Counted from the first letter of the stretch, positions 49,495-62,450 are shown. The stretch: 64,000 nucleotides of DNA from Plecoglossus altivelis (GCA_036571765.1 BROE01000013.1:13828999-13892998); one strand, 5' to 3'. Notes: generated by a model from the letters alone, not told the origin. Translations and numbers: made by a program.

Positions 49495-50571
49495 TCGAGT
49501 GGCGACTGCTGTCTGTGATTCTTTTCAGCTGACATAATCCTGATTGATTCGTTCAGCAGATAAAAACTCAGTCCACTTCTGGCCTTTACAGGGGGAATAT
49601 AATACCAGTCTTTATTCAGTAACAATGTAGCATAATGGCAATGGAATGTGACCAAAAAAGGGGCCTCGTCTTAAATGCTTGTGACACTCTGAGCTTTGAG
49701 CACAAGCTGTAGTCTAATGTCCAAAAAAATAAATAAAAAAATTCATTAAGCCTGGATTACCCAAGTGGTCTGGCTCTAACAAGGTCAAATGAAGGCTGAC
49801 AGTAGAACTTGCTTCATTGTTTGTGTCCTTGATTTTATGATTTTTTTGGTTGTTGCATTTTAAGTTTTAGGATGAAACCACCCCCGCCCTCAGCCCCCAC
49901 CCCCTTCCCACCCCCTTCCCACCCCCACCCCGAGCACCACGCTAAAAGGAAGCTTTTGTTTGGTAACAGGAAGAGGTGAGGTCATCACAGCTCATCAGGC
50001 TTCATTTGAGTATGAATCATGCTTTTTATTCGACAGACCTCTAAGTGGGGGGAGGCCGGGGCCTGGCTGTGCTTACATTGACCGCACACACATCCTTCCT
50101 CCCCTCGCAGAGGGATGAAGAGGCTGGGGATGTGGCTGCTTGTTATTGTTAGCGTTCCTTTACTGAGAACATGTCGGAGGCTGTCGGCTGGACTCGCCTG
50201 CATGCTGGCGGGGCCAGGGGATGAAGACAACCTCAAAACACCTGTGATGAACTGTGGCCTTGCAACACAAAGGCAGTCACACACACACACATACACTAGC
50301 GCGAGCACACGCACACGCAGCTACACTCACTCTCAGAAGGAGCGCTCCATTCAGGCTGTAGTGACACTGTAGTGTCTTGATGAAACAACATGGAGATCCA
50401 GCGAGGGCCTCTAGCAGGCTTGTCTTGTATTAATTGTCTGTGCTAATCTGCCTGCCTGGGGTCCCAGGAGTGTGTGGTATTATTCTCTCCAGCGTTGCTG
50501 TACCGCCATATCTGGTTGCTAATTTAGTGTGGCATAGACCGTCTGTGGGAAACAGCAGCAGTGGAGCATCT

Positions 50572-50575
50572 CTGT

Positions 50576-50630
<55 letters not shown>
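50572..50630. repeat. (GT)n microsatellite
   Basis: About 25 near-perfect GT units. Confidence 0.95.
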
Positions 50631-50631
<1 letters not shown>

Positions 50632-50700
50632 CGACCTGGGACACAGTCTCCTCTGAGGCAGCCGACAAGTACACTGTCTGTCACTACCGAGAGAGGGGGA

Positions 50701-51213
50701 GGGATGGAGACAGAAGGTGAGAGGGGTCAGGGAGATGGAGGATGGAGAGAGGGAGAGAGAGGGGTCAGGGAGATGGAGGATTGAGAGAGGGAGAGAGAGA
50801 GAGGGGTCAGGGAGATGGAGGATGGAGAGGGAGGGGTCAGGGAGATGGAGAGAGGGAGGGAGGGAGAGAGGGGTCAGGGAGATGGAGGATGGAGAGAAGG
50901 AGAGAGAGAGGGGTCAGGGAGATGGAGGATGGAGAGAGGGAGAGAGAGAGAGAGAGGGGTCAGGCAGATGGAGGATGGAGAAAGGGAGAGAGAGAGGGGT
51001 CAGGGATATGGAGGATGAGGAGAGGGAGAGAGAGTGGGGTCAGGGAGATGGAGGATGGAGAGAGGGAGAAAGAGTGGGGTCAGAGATATGGAGGGAGGGA
51101 AAAAGAGAGAGGTCAGGGAGATGGAGAGAGGGAAGGAGAGAGAGAGGGGTCAGGGAGATGAAGGGTGGAGAGAGGGAGAGAGAGAGGGGGGTCAGAGATG
51201 GGAGGGAGGGAGA
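50701..51213. repeat. Polypurine minisatellite, about 40-bp units
   Basis: About 13 diverged units share GGTCAGGGAGATGGAGGATG followed by GA/GGGA tracts of variable length. The array is almost pure purine on the plus strand. Open Arg/Glu/Gly-rich frames on the plus strand and Ser/Leu/Pro frames on the minus strand arise from this composition. Confidence 0.95.
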
Positions 51214-51469
51214 TGATATGGAAAGATGCATGCACGCCAACGATGAGATTCTTTAGTGACTTTGGAGGATTGAGTTAAAGAGAAAATCCTCAGTTTGCAC
51301 TTCATCATTTTTCCCTCAGTCTTGTGGCTTCCGCAACAGAATCCAGAGACCCTAAAAGCCATGTTACCTTTCAAAAAATGTGTCTGTAAAGGCTGGTGAG
51401 AGTGCACAAGAAGTATTTGGTACAGTACAAGATCGGTCTCCTATAATCACATCAAACACAAGGAGCCGT

Positions 51470-51509
51470 CTCATTCTCTCTCTCTCTGTCTCTCTTTCTT
51501 TCTCTGTCT

Positions 51510-51545
<36 letters not shown>

Positions 51546-51566
51546 CTCAGTCTCTCTCTCTCTTTC
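51470..51566. repeat. (CT)n tract
   Basis: CT repeats are interrupted by TTTCTTTCTCTG and GTGTCTCAG words. Confidence 0.92.
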
Positions 51567-52287
51567 TTCTTGCTCCATCCCTCTCTCTCACTCTGCATGT
51601 CCCCTTCTCTCTCTCCACAACGCTTATTTTCTATTCCTACTTTCCTCCCTCTGTGTTGATCTTTCCGGATGACTGTCCCTCTCCTCTTCTACATCACCAC
51701 AGTAACTCAGTAATGGAAAATCACGAGCACCTGGCTTCTTTTCTCTCTCTTTTTTTTTTAACATGGTTTCAGCGTCTTCTTCTGGTCTCCCCAGATTCAA
51801 CAGTTCCCTCTCTAACATCTGCTACTTCCTCTTACCGAGTCTCAATTAAGACAGCAGCTCTCTGAAACACACACACACATTTATGTTTCTGCTTTTCAAA
51901 TATGATGTTCGGTGAGACGAGAGCCAAGAGGTCTGCTGAAAGTGCTCAGAGGAGATGTTTAGAAAGAGGTCAAAGGGTGAAGAGACATGCGAGTCGTTTT
52001 GTCGAACACGCGGGACGGCATATTTAAGGGAATAAAAAAACGACACAAGCAAACGACAGCAGCTGTAAGCCCCAGCCAAGCAGGCCTGTGTATGAATTAG
52101 CATGTGTCTTTTGAAGGGACCTAAAAGAAGTGGTGATATGATTATGTAAATGTAAACAGGATTTCCTGGCTACTGGAAGCTTTTCGGACCCATTCTCCTT
52201 GCAAATCTCCCATTTAAGAAGAATTCCCCAGGGAAACCCCAGCCTTGCTTAGCGGGATAATTATGATATACGAAACCTTCCAAGATC

Positions 52288-52400
52288 ACCCCCCCCCCCC
52301 CCTCCTCCTCCCCCTCCCCCTTCCTCTACTCTCACTTTCCCCTCGTTTCTCTCTCACTTTCCCCCTCGTTTCTCTCTCCCTTTGCCTGTGTCTCTCTCTG
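52288..52400. repeat. Poly-C and C/T-rich tract
   Basis: A C run (about 52289-52301) is followed by CTCC-type units and a duplicated CACTTTCCCCCTCGTTTCTC-like word. Confidence 0.85.
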
Positions 52401-53713
52401 GATGCCTGGTAATCTCCTCCTCCTGCCCAGTCCCTGTCGTACCGAAGCTTTGGATTTTGTCGTATCGCTGCGTGTCCTTCATGTGTGAAATGCACAGAAA
52501 GCATTGCAGCAGACAGCCTGCATGTGGTCCCCTGCAGTGCTGGTGCACACGGACCCTGGGTCTCTTGGGCCCCAACTCTCAGACCCCAAGAACCTGGTCT
52601 CTCTCCATGTTCCTCCATCAGTCCCTCCCTCCTTTCCTTCCTTCCAGTCTTTCCTCCTCTCCTCCTCTGCTGGACTGTGACATATGACTTCAGAACAGAA
52701 GAATGGGTCATATCTCGTATGACTGAACTATGGGAGCATGTGGTAGAGGCGAAGTAGAGACGGCACACACATGCACACGCACTGTCGCTATCCCTTAATT
52801 ACTATCCCAAAAAAATCAAAGAGAAATCATTTCGCTACAAACATTTCATATTCAGATCTACAATTTAATTGCAGCCTCCGCAGTTGTTTAGCTCTGTATT
52901 TATTCACAAGACGTTGTTGGAGAATCATACGTCAAAGTATTTATGTGCTGGAGTAAGCACTTAGGGCTAGACTCTTTTCACTTGACATGGCCATAAACAC
53001 AGGAGAGAGATCAAAACTGTACATCTGAGACCAAGACTGCGCTCCGAGATGACAGATTTGGAAAAGTTTTCCATGAGCATTTGTGGAAAGACAGAAAAAA
53101 GGAGGAAAAAGGGGGGGGGGAAGAAGCGATTCAGAGAGAAAGAAGAAATCAAAGAAACATTTCCTGGATTCGACACCCGAGCGTGCGATCGCTGAGGAGC
53201 ATCGCGCAGGGGGACATGTCCCCCTCGGACCTCTGTACTCTAGCAGCGGAGAGTTGGAGGGTGCGGAGCGTAGAGAGGTAGTTAGCAAGGTAATGGGGGG
53301 GAGGGCTGGGGGGAGGCTGAGGGAGGGGAGTGGCACTGATACAGATACCCCAATCCAGAGACAATGTCTTTCCCTCTCTCTCTATCTTTTCCTCTCCCAT
53401 GTCTATATCTTTCTCTCTCTTCCTGGAACGATAATGTGTATTATCAATTATTTATCTCTCAACACTGTTTATGAAGCCCGGGTTGCTAGTTCTAATAAGC
53501 GGAGGCAGAACATAATATTGCACAACTCATACGAAGTGTTTCTCCCAATCATTACTTAGTGTGCTCTTCTAATTGAGACCTCATAAATTACCCATCAGGC
53601 AAAGTCTGGGCAATGATTGTTCCTGCTCTAGGCCGCTCCAGTGCCCTTGGAGGGAAGAGACGACACCAAAGAGAGTCTCATCTGTGGGTTTGTCAGCCTT
53701 GGGAGGCGTCCAA

Positions 53714-53757
53714 GGGCTAACAGGTCCGAGGGCTAACAGGTCCGAGGGCTAACAAGT
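53714..53757. repeat. 16-bp triplicate
   Basis: GGGCTAACAGGTCCGA occurs twice in full and once in part, head to tail. Confidence 0.9.
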
Positions 53758-54994
53758 TGGGCTGCTGGGCATCGAACCTTCTGACACACGAAGGAGAACG
53801 AGAAGCGGTGGAGACGACAAAGTGTTTACACCTCAGACGACAGTAGACGGCGTCAGAGCTTTTTTTTTGCTTCATAATTGCGAAGACGTGTTTTAAAAGC
53901 TTAAATAATTTGTTTCACAAAGATATCAATATGAAGTTTTTTAGTTTTTTTTTTCATCTTTAGAATTTTCTTTTCGTTAAAGAAAATGGTGGATATTAAA
54001 TGTCTAAAATGTTTTCTTTATCCTGGGTTTAATGGTATCTAGCCTAGTTTTGTTTTCTTCCTTCCCTCATGCGATGTTTTGGCCCAGAAATCCATAACAT
54101 TCCTTTTGTTCCTGTCGACTCCCAAGGCTGGGAAACTTCAGACATGAGAACCAAGCAGCCCCTTCTCATATCAAACCACAGAAATTTACCTGGGATTATA
54201 AGTCATTGACAAATAACCTTGCTGATAGATGCGAACTAGATTTTGTTCAAAGCACTCTGGCAGCCTCAGAAGAGATTAGTGCAGTTCTTATCAGGTCAGC
54301 CATGTCGCCAGGGAAATGTGTTTAAAGTCACATTGATTTATTGAAAGATTTCCCAATAAGAAGACATCTCTCGCCTTAGCTCCTGGTGTGTGTGAGTGTT
54401 TTTGTGTGTTAAGGCTTGGATGTGCGTACAGTGTGTGTGTGAGTACGTAATATTTTTTTTCTTAAACTTCAACATCTTGAAAACAAAAGAAAGCCCCTCA
54501 AAGAGTAGAATTTGAGTAAGAAACGACCACTTCCTGGCAGTCTTGTCCCTCTCCTTCCCTCCATTTACCCCATGCTGCTGGGTCTCCTGAAAACAGTGAT
54601 TGTACAGTGGGAAGCACAGGGGAGAGGAGGCGGACGGATAATAAGGCCTCTTTGTTCCCTGAGGAAGGGGAGAGCAGCTTTCATTTGACACCATTACCTT
54701 CTTAAGAGCAATTATGAGCTCTCCACGCAAGGCAGTGTGGGAAACACCCTGCCGGCCAATCGCAGGCTTTCGGTCAAAAGAGGAGAAGAGGAAAGCCACG
54801 CTGGGGTGGTTGAGCCGTTTCATGCCACTCCTCAGATCTGTCGGAGGGACGGAGGGACGGAGGGACATAGGCCGTTCTTTGTCTGTCTGCGGTGTCTCTG
54901 TCCCCTGTGTTCACCATCAGGTATCTCTACAGACTCCCTTTTCTCTCTGTGGCCATTTATTATCGCTAATATCTGGATCGGTTTATTATCGGTC

Positions 54995-55140
54995 TCTGTC
55001 TTGCTCTTCTCCACTCTTTCCCGCTCTCTGTTTTCTCCCTCTCTTTCTCCCTCCCTTTCTCTTTCCTTCCCTCCCTCCTCCTGTCTGTCCATCTATCCAT
55101 CCCTCTCTCTCCCTCCCTCTGTCTCTCTCTCCCGCTGTTT
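54995..55140. repeat. C/T-rich degenerate tract
   Basis: CTCTTTCTCCCTCCCT-type pyrimidine sequence, with no perfect long run. Confidence 0.8.
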
Positions 55141-57266
55141 CCTTTTAACTCTTGAGGTCATCCGGGACCCCTGGGCAGCTATCCCAGAATTCCCTGCCTG
55201 GTGACGTCCTGCAGAGAGCCTTCTGGACACTCCAGACTGACCGCCAGAACTGCCCCAATCAACCAATCAGAGTTGGCTACAAGACTCACCCTGTCCGACC
55301 AATCAGAATGGTTCACCAGTAACACACGGCTTGGCAAATCCAATTTGAGAAGATAATCGTCAAAACTATTCCGACTCGACGTGAAGCTAGGATCTCCCCA
55401 TATACGTTTCTCTCCAGCCGATAATATCATACCTCATTCGAATTCTGAGAAACTGTCATGCAACCGACATACAGCACGCAGTCACGCACGTGTCTGCAAT
55501 TAAACTACAAAACTTTCCATCCATGCTAGCAGAGATGACAGCAGGTCTGAGCGATGGATCAACGATCGCTCGCCCCCTCTTCACCACCCCCCTTTCCCCT
55601 TCTTTTCCTCCATCTATCTGTCGGAGCGTGGGTGTCGTGACATCAACAATGATCTCTTGTCCAAATGAAAGGCTTTGTGTATTCATCTATAACTGGTCCG
55701 CATGCACAGATAACCAGGCTGTCTGACAATCGATACTGAAGAGGCAGAATCAAAAACAATACAGGCATTCTCGACTTCAGCCTCTCTCCTCTCTCCCTGC
55801 TGAACAAAAGAGATAAAGAAAAGAAGATGGGGGCCTGTTGAAGTGAAAAGAGACCCTGAGTCAGTCAATCCAAGTCTCAATCTTCTACCCCACCCACCCG
55901 CCCCGCCTTCCCTGTCATATCAAGCGCTCTTATCACAGTAAGAGTAGCAAGTCAACTTGCTTTTATATATAAATGCTGTATGAAACCAGGCAGCAGTTCA
56001 GCTGAAGGGGTTATCGCACTGAAGCAGGAGTGAACTTTGGGTGGCTGTTGGGTTTATGCCTTTAAACAGTGTGGAGGGGAACATGGCTCTGTAGCCCTGA
56101 ACAAACAGCCCTGGGTGGCTCAAAGCCTGCCAGCCGAGGAGCGGATCAAACACGCCCGCGTTTGGATGCAAAGATATCGACAGAATGTCGAGCACAAAAG
56201 AGACTGAAAGGGTGGCTGAGGTTCGTGCGTGCGTGTGTGTGTGTGTGTATTCACAGACATACAAATACAAACAAAACTGTCAGTCAATATATGGCAACAC
56301 AATAGAACCATCAAAGCCAGATGATGGTGTGTTGGGACAGTAATTTGATGAAGTCCATACTTAAGTGTATAAAACCACCAGACATTTCACCGAAAAACGT
56401 CTCTCATGACCATGATCTTCCAAAGTGAATCATGAAGGAGCAAAAAGAGAAAAACCCAGATCAAAAAGAAAAGACACAGCAAAAACTCCATCCCCCAGAA
56501 GGCCGTTCAAGAGAGGGTTGGACAGGGGTCTGTGTTTCGTCAATTCGTAGACGTGTCAGGAGTCGTCCCAGTGGACGGGGCCCAGACCCACCTGTCACTC
56601 ACCCAACCACTACCTTTGATCTCCCATCCAGGCGGACACATTCTATTTCCTGTTTCCTGTTTGGTCATATGGGTCTGATTTAGCGGTTTGGATCGGGTCC
56701 GTCAGTCGGCCAGCGGGACACTGACCTAAACCTTTCTAGCAGCCCTCCAGCTGAGAACATCCCCCCTCCTCCTCGGAGGTTAGCTCCAGTGCTACAGGGT
56801 GGTAGGGGAGCCTCTCTCAGGAGCATACTGCATTAGAGAGGGGCAAGAGCAGCGCGCTGATCTGCTGGCTTCCAGTCACTCCCAGTGTCTCTCTCTCACC
56901 TCTAGATGGCGCTGATCTTTTGTTTGTGTAAGCCTCTGTGTGCGTGCGTGTGTGTGTGTTAGTGCATGACACTGCGTGTGAGCGTGTGCGTATATGCATG
57001 GATGTGGGTGTATATTCGCGAGACAATAAAAACATTAATTTGCCCTGAAATCATTCCTGACGTAAATGTAAAATGGTGCCCATTGGTACCCAGTAATGAA
57101 GCATGCGCCATCTCGCCCGCTCCTAATTTGACTAGTTAAATGACTCCATTACGTGTCTAACAGACAGAGGCAAATCATTTCTGGTCAGTTGAGGCGCACT
57201 TACCCGCATCACTGTGCTGGACTGGGAAATGTAAATGTAAAGTCCTTTTTCTGTCTGTCTAAGTAG

Positions 57267-57268
<2 letters not shown>

Positions 57269-57334
<66 letters not shown>

Positions 57335-57384
57335 ATGTGTCTGGTGTGTGTGTGCGCGTGCGTGCGTGCACGCGTGCACGCGTC
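57269..57384. repeat. (GT)n followed by GTGC/GCAC alternating tract
   Basis: About 32 perfect GT units (to 57333) pass into alternating purine-pyrimidine GTGCGCGTGCGTGC and GCACGCGTGCACGCGT words. The whole stretch is highly Z-DNA-prone. Confidence 0.95.
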
Positions 57385-58299
57385 AATGTTTGTGTTTTAG
57401 TCATCTGGTTGCAGTTGCCAGTGAACGTAAAGACAGAAAAGGAGAAGAGTAGAAAGATTTGGGGCACAATGGCATGATGCTGAGTAGACACCTCCTGCTA
57501 CATGCTACTCAGGAGTATTTGTAAAATCACAACCTTGTTCAATTATTTCTACTCTGTCATCAGTGCAGAGGGAGAGATAAATAAATATGTAGAGAGAAAT
57601 CGGAGTCGGAGTGGAAAAGAAAAAAAATAGATTAAAATATATTGAATTATTAAAGAGACTGCCTGCTGTCCGTCACTGTCATGTAACACGTGTACTAGTG
57701 AAGGGCTGTCCTACCAGCCACTGTGTGGACATCTGTTACCACACACACGCACGCGTACACATACACTACTACAAATCTTGGTGCTATCAAAATTAATTAA
57801 TTTGTTTGTTTGTTCGTGTTGAAAGCTACTACAGTGACCCCCCACAAGTGAACACACAAGACTGACATACACACACACACACACTATCCCTCCGGAATAA
57901 TCTTCCCAGGCAGGTTCTGAAGGGTTTGTCAAGTCTTAACACGTCAGAATAAACAGCTTCACTATCCTCTACTCACAGGGAACAGCTGCAAGTGCAGGGC
58001 CATTTACAATGGTGGCCATCTTCCTATTTCGACTTTCTCTCTGTTATCCGTTCGTTTACAACAGCGGACATCCCTCTGTCCCTCCATCCCACCCTTCTTC
58101 CTCCCAGACAATAACAGCACCGATCCACTCCTCAGTCCTCCTCTCCCTCTGTCCTGTCACAGTAATTGACACACTGTGGAGAAGGAAGGCAGTTGGTTCC
58201 TTTCCTCAGCAGCTGAGGAGAACTGTTCTCGGTAGCCTTTCTCTAAGCTGCTCTAAAGCAGGGTCGGTCAGGAGAGCACCAGTATTAGCCTAGCATACG

Positions 58300-58560
58300 C
58301 TAGCACGGCTGGACAGACCTAGCGCAACCTTTTTGGGCCTTGTCGGACACGCGCGGAACGTCTGACGGACGCAGAGGCCCCGAGCGTGCCCGCGGGGAAT
58401 CGGAACGTCCGCGGCCCCCGTCCGCGGCCCCCGTCCGCGGCCCCCGTCCGCGGCGGAGGCGGAGCCACGGAGGCGGAGCCGCGTAGACGCACGCCGGCTG
58501 ACTTTCCGCAAAGCGTCCGCTGACGTGTTCCTACTGGGCCGTGGGGTAGGTGGACAGGCT
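58300..58560. other. CpG-dense island with internal tandem repeats
   Basis: CpG is very frequent over about 260 bp inside otherwise CpG-poor DNA. Inside it, 58407-58453 holds 3.6 copies of GTCCGCGGCCCCC, and 58450-58482 holds two copies of a CGGAGGCGGAGCC word. Related words GACGGACGC, GTCCGCTGACG and GCGTAGACGC recur. It may be an unmethylated island (cryptic promoter) or a CpG-rich MITE relic. No open frame here shows a domain. Confidence 0.6.
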
Positions 58561-59049
58561 GGTACTGGAGCACGCAGCCCAGAGAAACAACACGCTTGTA
58601 AGAGGCTCAGACCCACGATAAAGCGCTTCTGCTCGACGTATAAATGATTGGCTGTAATTGTGTAATATCTGGGAGGGGCGGAGGAGAGGGGTAGAGTCCT
58701 CCCCTAAAATTAGCAAGAGGATGAGGAGACAGACTTATGTGCTGTCTGGTATGGGGTGAGCGCTGATAAAAGAGTGTGTGCGCGCACGCGCGCACGTGCA
58801 TGCACTAGTGTGGGTGTAATCTGCATTTCTATGGATCATCCCTTATGTTCTGTCACACACACACACACACACACACCAAAGCAGGAAATGGTGTGCTGAC
58901 AGATTAGTGCAGGTGTGAAGGGTACAGTAGAGTACAGTACACTGGAGCACATCCCCTCCATCTGTACCAGGGTTTAAGACACACTGATTAGCAGTGGAAA
59001 TAACCCTCCTGCCCCTCAGCCTCAATCATGACACGTGTCTATGACGGGC

Positions 59050-59107
59050 TGTGTGTCTGTGTGTGTGTGTGTGTGTGTGCGTGCGTGTGCGTGCGTGTGT
59101 GTGTGTG
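59050..59107. repeat. (GT)n with GTGCGTGC words
   Basis: GT repeat passing into GTGCGTGC units. Confidence 0.92.
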
Positions 59108-59444
59108 ACGTTCAGATAAGACTGATAAGGATGTGCCTTAGTTTGGATGGGTGATGACTGACAAGCCCATATCAGTGAGAGCGAGTCTGTCTCGATACAT
59201 TTATTTCTGCTATACACTGTCAGAACGATGGACACACACTCATCTGCCTCCGTCTACTAATCTATGTAATACACATACAGATAGATTTTTTCCCCACCTC
59301 CCTTGCCCCACCCACCCCCAGTGGATTGTGGGATATCGGGGACCCAGAGGGCAGGGGCATCGTCAGTTAGCCTCTCCTCCTCCCCTCTCTGCCCCTAGGC
59401 ACATTGAGAGCCACTAATGCCACCAGCTGCTACAGTGTGGCCTC

Positions 59445-59520
59445 TGTGTGTGTGTTTGTGTGTGTGTGTGTGTATGTGTATGAGTGTGCATGAGAGAGAG
59501 AAAGAGAGAGAGACGTGGAG
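59445..59520. repeat. (GT)n-(GA)n compound repeat
   Basis: An interrupted GT run is followed by GAGAGAGAAAGAGAGAGAG. Confidence 0.9.
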
Positions 59521-59763
59521 GGAGAGGGAGAAAGCTGGGTCTAAGTCTGTTGGACATAAAAGGCTTAATGTGATAGGTAATTATGCAGTCTGATCTCACA
59601 GACAGAGGATTTAAGAGCTAACTATACCCTGAGTCTCCATGAGACACACATATCAATGTCTAATAATAACTCCTTAGGTTAGATGCATGGATGGATGGAC
59701 GGATAGACTGACAGAAAATACTCAAGTATGAAAGTAAGAGAAATGACCAACATTGGGACATGG

Positions 59764-59764
<1 letters not shown>

Positions 59765-59800
<36 letters not shown>

Positions 59801-59830
59801 CGCGTGTGCGCGCGTGCATGCGTGCATGCG
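59765..59830. repeat. (GT)n followed by GC/GT alternating tract
   Basis: A GT run to about 59795 is followed by GTGCGCGTGTGCGCGCGTGC. Confidence 0.93.
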
Positions 59831-59976
59831 TGGGATGTTCAACATACAGGAGTGTACAGCACAGAGGACAGCCTGACAGATTCCACAGCCTGGCCCCCTT
59901 AGTAAGAGTCAAGTGGTGGGTTTTTAAACAGTGCCCTCTCCTCTCCCTCCACTCCCCACCAGCACTCTTTATCCTC

Positions 59977-60330
59977 CTCCCTCCCTCCCTCCCTCCCTCC
60001 CTCCCATCTCTCTCTCTCCTCCCACCGCCGCCAGCGCCCCCCCCTCCCCCTCCCCCCCCTTAACTCCGGCTGGCGTTCCTGACTGTTGATCCTCCTGAAG
60101 AGGACAGATCAAATATTCCTCTCCAGTCACTGCCTTCCGTTTTGGGTGCACATGTGATTGTAGCTGACGGACGGCTCCGGTTTGAAGTCTTAACAGACAG
60201 CGCGGCTTTGATACCCCCGCTCCCAGAGTATCACCAAAGACACGGGGAAGAGAGGGAAGGGAACAGAGGGGAAGGGAGGAAGAGGGGCGATGGAGGAGGG
60301 AGGGGGAGGAGGAGGAGGGGGGGGGAAATG
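59977..60330. repeat. Pyrimidine tract then purine tract
   Basis: (TCCC)n at 59977-60005 and C-rich sequence to 60060 lie on one strand. G/A-rich sequence lies at 60240-60328. The C/T and G/A blocks face each other across about 180 bp and are partly complementary. Confidence 0.8.
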
Positions 60331-60802
60331 AGAGATGAACAAAAGCATCTGTGGAGTGGTCAGGGCCAGCGGCTCTAGTCGGAAGGCTGTTTGAAGTTTA
60401 CCCCTCCTCACACATACACACACACGTCCGCGCGCACACACACACACACATACACACCCTGAAGCACCTCCGCTCCCTCTTTCACCCTCCTAGCTGACAG
60501 TAGCACCCGTTGTCTGTCTGATGCACACCCTCATCCTCTCGATCTATCTCTGACACACACATGCGCTCCCATACACATTTTGGCGTGCTCGCATACGCAC
60601 ACTGGATAGTTGTCCTTCAGGATACAACAGCCCACAGAGCTGTACCCACATCAACTAATATATCATTCATATCACTGTAAACATGTAATCATATTCACAT
60701 TATAATCATCTAGTTAGTACAATGCAACCAGCCACCACAGAATACTGTCCTATAAAATCCCCTTGACAGAACCCCTTCATGATCAGACTACCAATTGTAA
60801 AC

Positions 60803-60848
60803 GCACAGACACACAGACACACAGACACACACACACACACACACACAG
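60803..60848. repeat. (CA)n microsatellite with CAGACA units
   Basis: Three ACACAGAC words lead into a CA run. Confidence 0.92.
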
Positions 60849-61079
60849 CGAAGAAAAACACAAACTGTTGTGTACGGTACACAGTACATTATACTGTATT
60901 GTGTACAAAAAAACAAACTTTCTAAACATTGTAGAAAATTTACACCATTTACTTCTGGAGCAAAAGTGAGTATGAACAGATGTCTTGAGTCCTGACAGAA
61001 AGGCAGGAGTTAACCCACTCTTTATTGTTCGCTTTTTTCCCCTTCCCTTCCCGCCTCCTCCTCCTCTCTTCTTTTTAAA

Positions 61080-61340
61080 TGTCTCGCGTATAAACAGATT
61101 TTGCTGCTGCTTAAAGTGGGCTCAAAATTAAAGCATATCGTTTTACACACATATTGCATGCATATTACTGGGACCCAGCTGGGCAGGGCCTGCTCTTAAG
61201 AGCCATATGATTAAGTTAGGGGGGATCTCAGATCAGATTTAAGCCCCCTCTTCTAACTGGCTCCCCCTTCACGTTTTACAAGGAACTTATTAAATGGAGA
61301 AATGACATTATTTTTCTGAGTGTATGTGTAATTATTGTCC
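61080..61340. promoter_or_regulatory. Candidate conserved non-coding block
   Basis: The block is repeat-free and rich in short A/T motifs: TTAAAGTGGG, AAATTAAAGCATATCG, GCATGCATATTACTGG, TTATTAAATGG, GTAATTATTG. It also has a palindromic GCTCTTAAGAGC at 61192-61203. It is flanked by C/T- and G/A-rich tracts. Character and setting suggest an enhancer of a developmental gene; conservation is untested. Confidence 0.3.
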
Positions 61341-61374
61341 CACACCTGTGACTCCCTGGCATCTTTGACAGGGA

Positions 61375-62450
61375 TGAGAGGAGGGGGGAGACGGAGGGGG
61401 GAGGGGGGGAAGAGAGAAAGATGTCGTTCGAAGCAGCAGGAGAGGAAAACAGAGCTTGTTAATCAGCCTCTTCCTGTCATTGGCTCCACTCTGATATCCT
61501 AATGATTCACTCCTAGCCAATGACATCACTGCCCTGATGGAGGAAAATCTCTCAGCTGTACCGAGCACACACAGAGACAGAGAGAAGAAGAAAGGGGGGG
61601 GAGGGAGCGAGCGAGAGAAAGAGAGAGAAACGGTATGATAAAGAGTGAAAGAAAGAAAATGCCTTTTACAACAGTGATTCGGAATATCGGTAACACTGTA
61701 TGGATCAACACTGAGCGTGTGCAGAAAACATGAAGACAACATCTCCTTCTATCATTTATTTGAAGAAAACCGAAAAACTCTGATAGGCAGTTCAAAGCCA
61801 GTTGTTTTCAGGAGACCACCCTGAGAAGAGCAACATGTGATATAGCACTCAGAAGACATAGGAAATTACCTATTAGGGGAAAGAGAGATGATCTGCCTTT
61901 AGCTGCGATCCAAAAAGTGACTCACCATGTTGTAATTGTTTACCTTTGATACTGGCCATAACTCTCTCTGCATTCCACAGTAACTGAATATTTCAGCTTT
62001 GACAATAGAAGCATATCCCTCTCTCTCTTCCTCTCTTCCTCTCACCCCTCTCCCTCTATTTAGAGAGCTCACTCTCTCTTGTCTTTCTCTATATCTCTTC
62101 CACTTTATGACTCTAGCCTTCTCTCTCTCTCTCTCATACAAAGTGACACACATGGCCTCAGTTGTCATCACATCATGTTGGGCACCACACCCACACCACC
62201 ACACCCACATGCGGTGTGACTGCACCAAGAAGACCTAACAGGGATGAGTAGAAAGACTGAAGCTACACTACTCCCGTTTCACTCTCATCCATCAGAACTG
62301 CCTCAGAGATCTCTCCCCCCCCCCTCTCCTCTCTCTCTTTCTCTCTCTCTCATTTGCTCTCTCTCTCTCTCCTGCCTGTCTCTAATTTTTTCTCCCTTCT
62401 CTCTCTCTTTCTCTCTCTCTCTTTCTCTCGGTCTCTCTCTGTTAACTGAT
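61375..62450. other. Gene-free stretch with GA and CT tracts
   Basis: G/A tracts lie at 61375-61420 and 61575-61640. CT tracts lie at 62010-62140 and 62310-62440. Between them, 61640-62000 looks unique. Confidence 0.5.

Larger units (their letters stand above)
44108..50690 (-). other. Putative intron, middle part (gene-free)
   Basis: 44240-45060 is an unusually repeat-free, AT-rich 800-bp block (possible conserved element). 45360-45470 holds poly-G and poly-T runs. 46377-46436 is a (GT)n run and 46980-47040 a GA-rich run. 47460-47760 is a GA-rich, purine-skewed degenerate tract. 48345-48478 is a SINE relic. 48720-48800 has several short copies of GAGAGGGGCCCT. 49860-49935 is a C-rich run with the CCCCCACCC motif repeated. 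Nothing coding was recognised. Confidence 0.4.

Noticed and set aside
52286..52768. 160-codon minus-strand frame
   Set aside because: Arg/Glu/Gly low-complexity ends from C/T tract; no motif.
58290..58616. Arg/Ala/Gly-rich frames over the CpG-dense island
   Set aside because: Repetitive peptide from GTCCGCGGCCCCC units; CpG composition explains the lack of stops.
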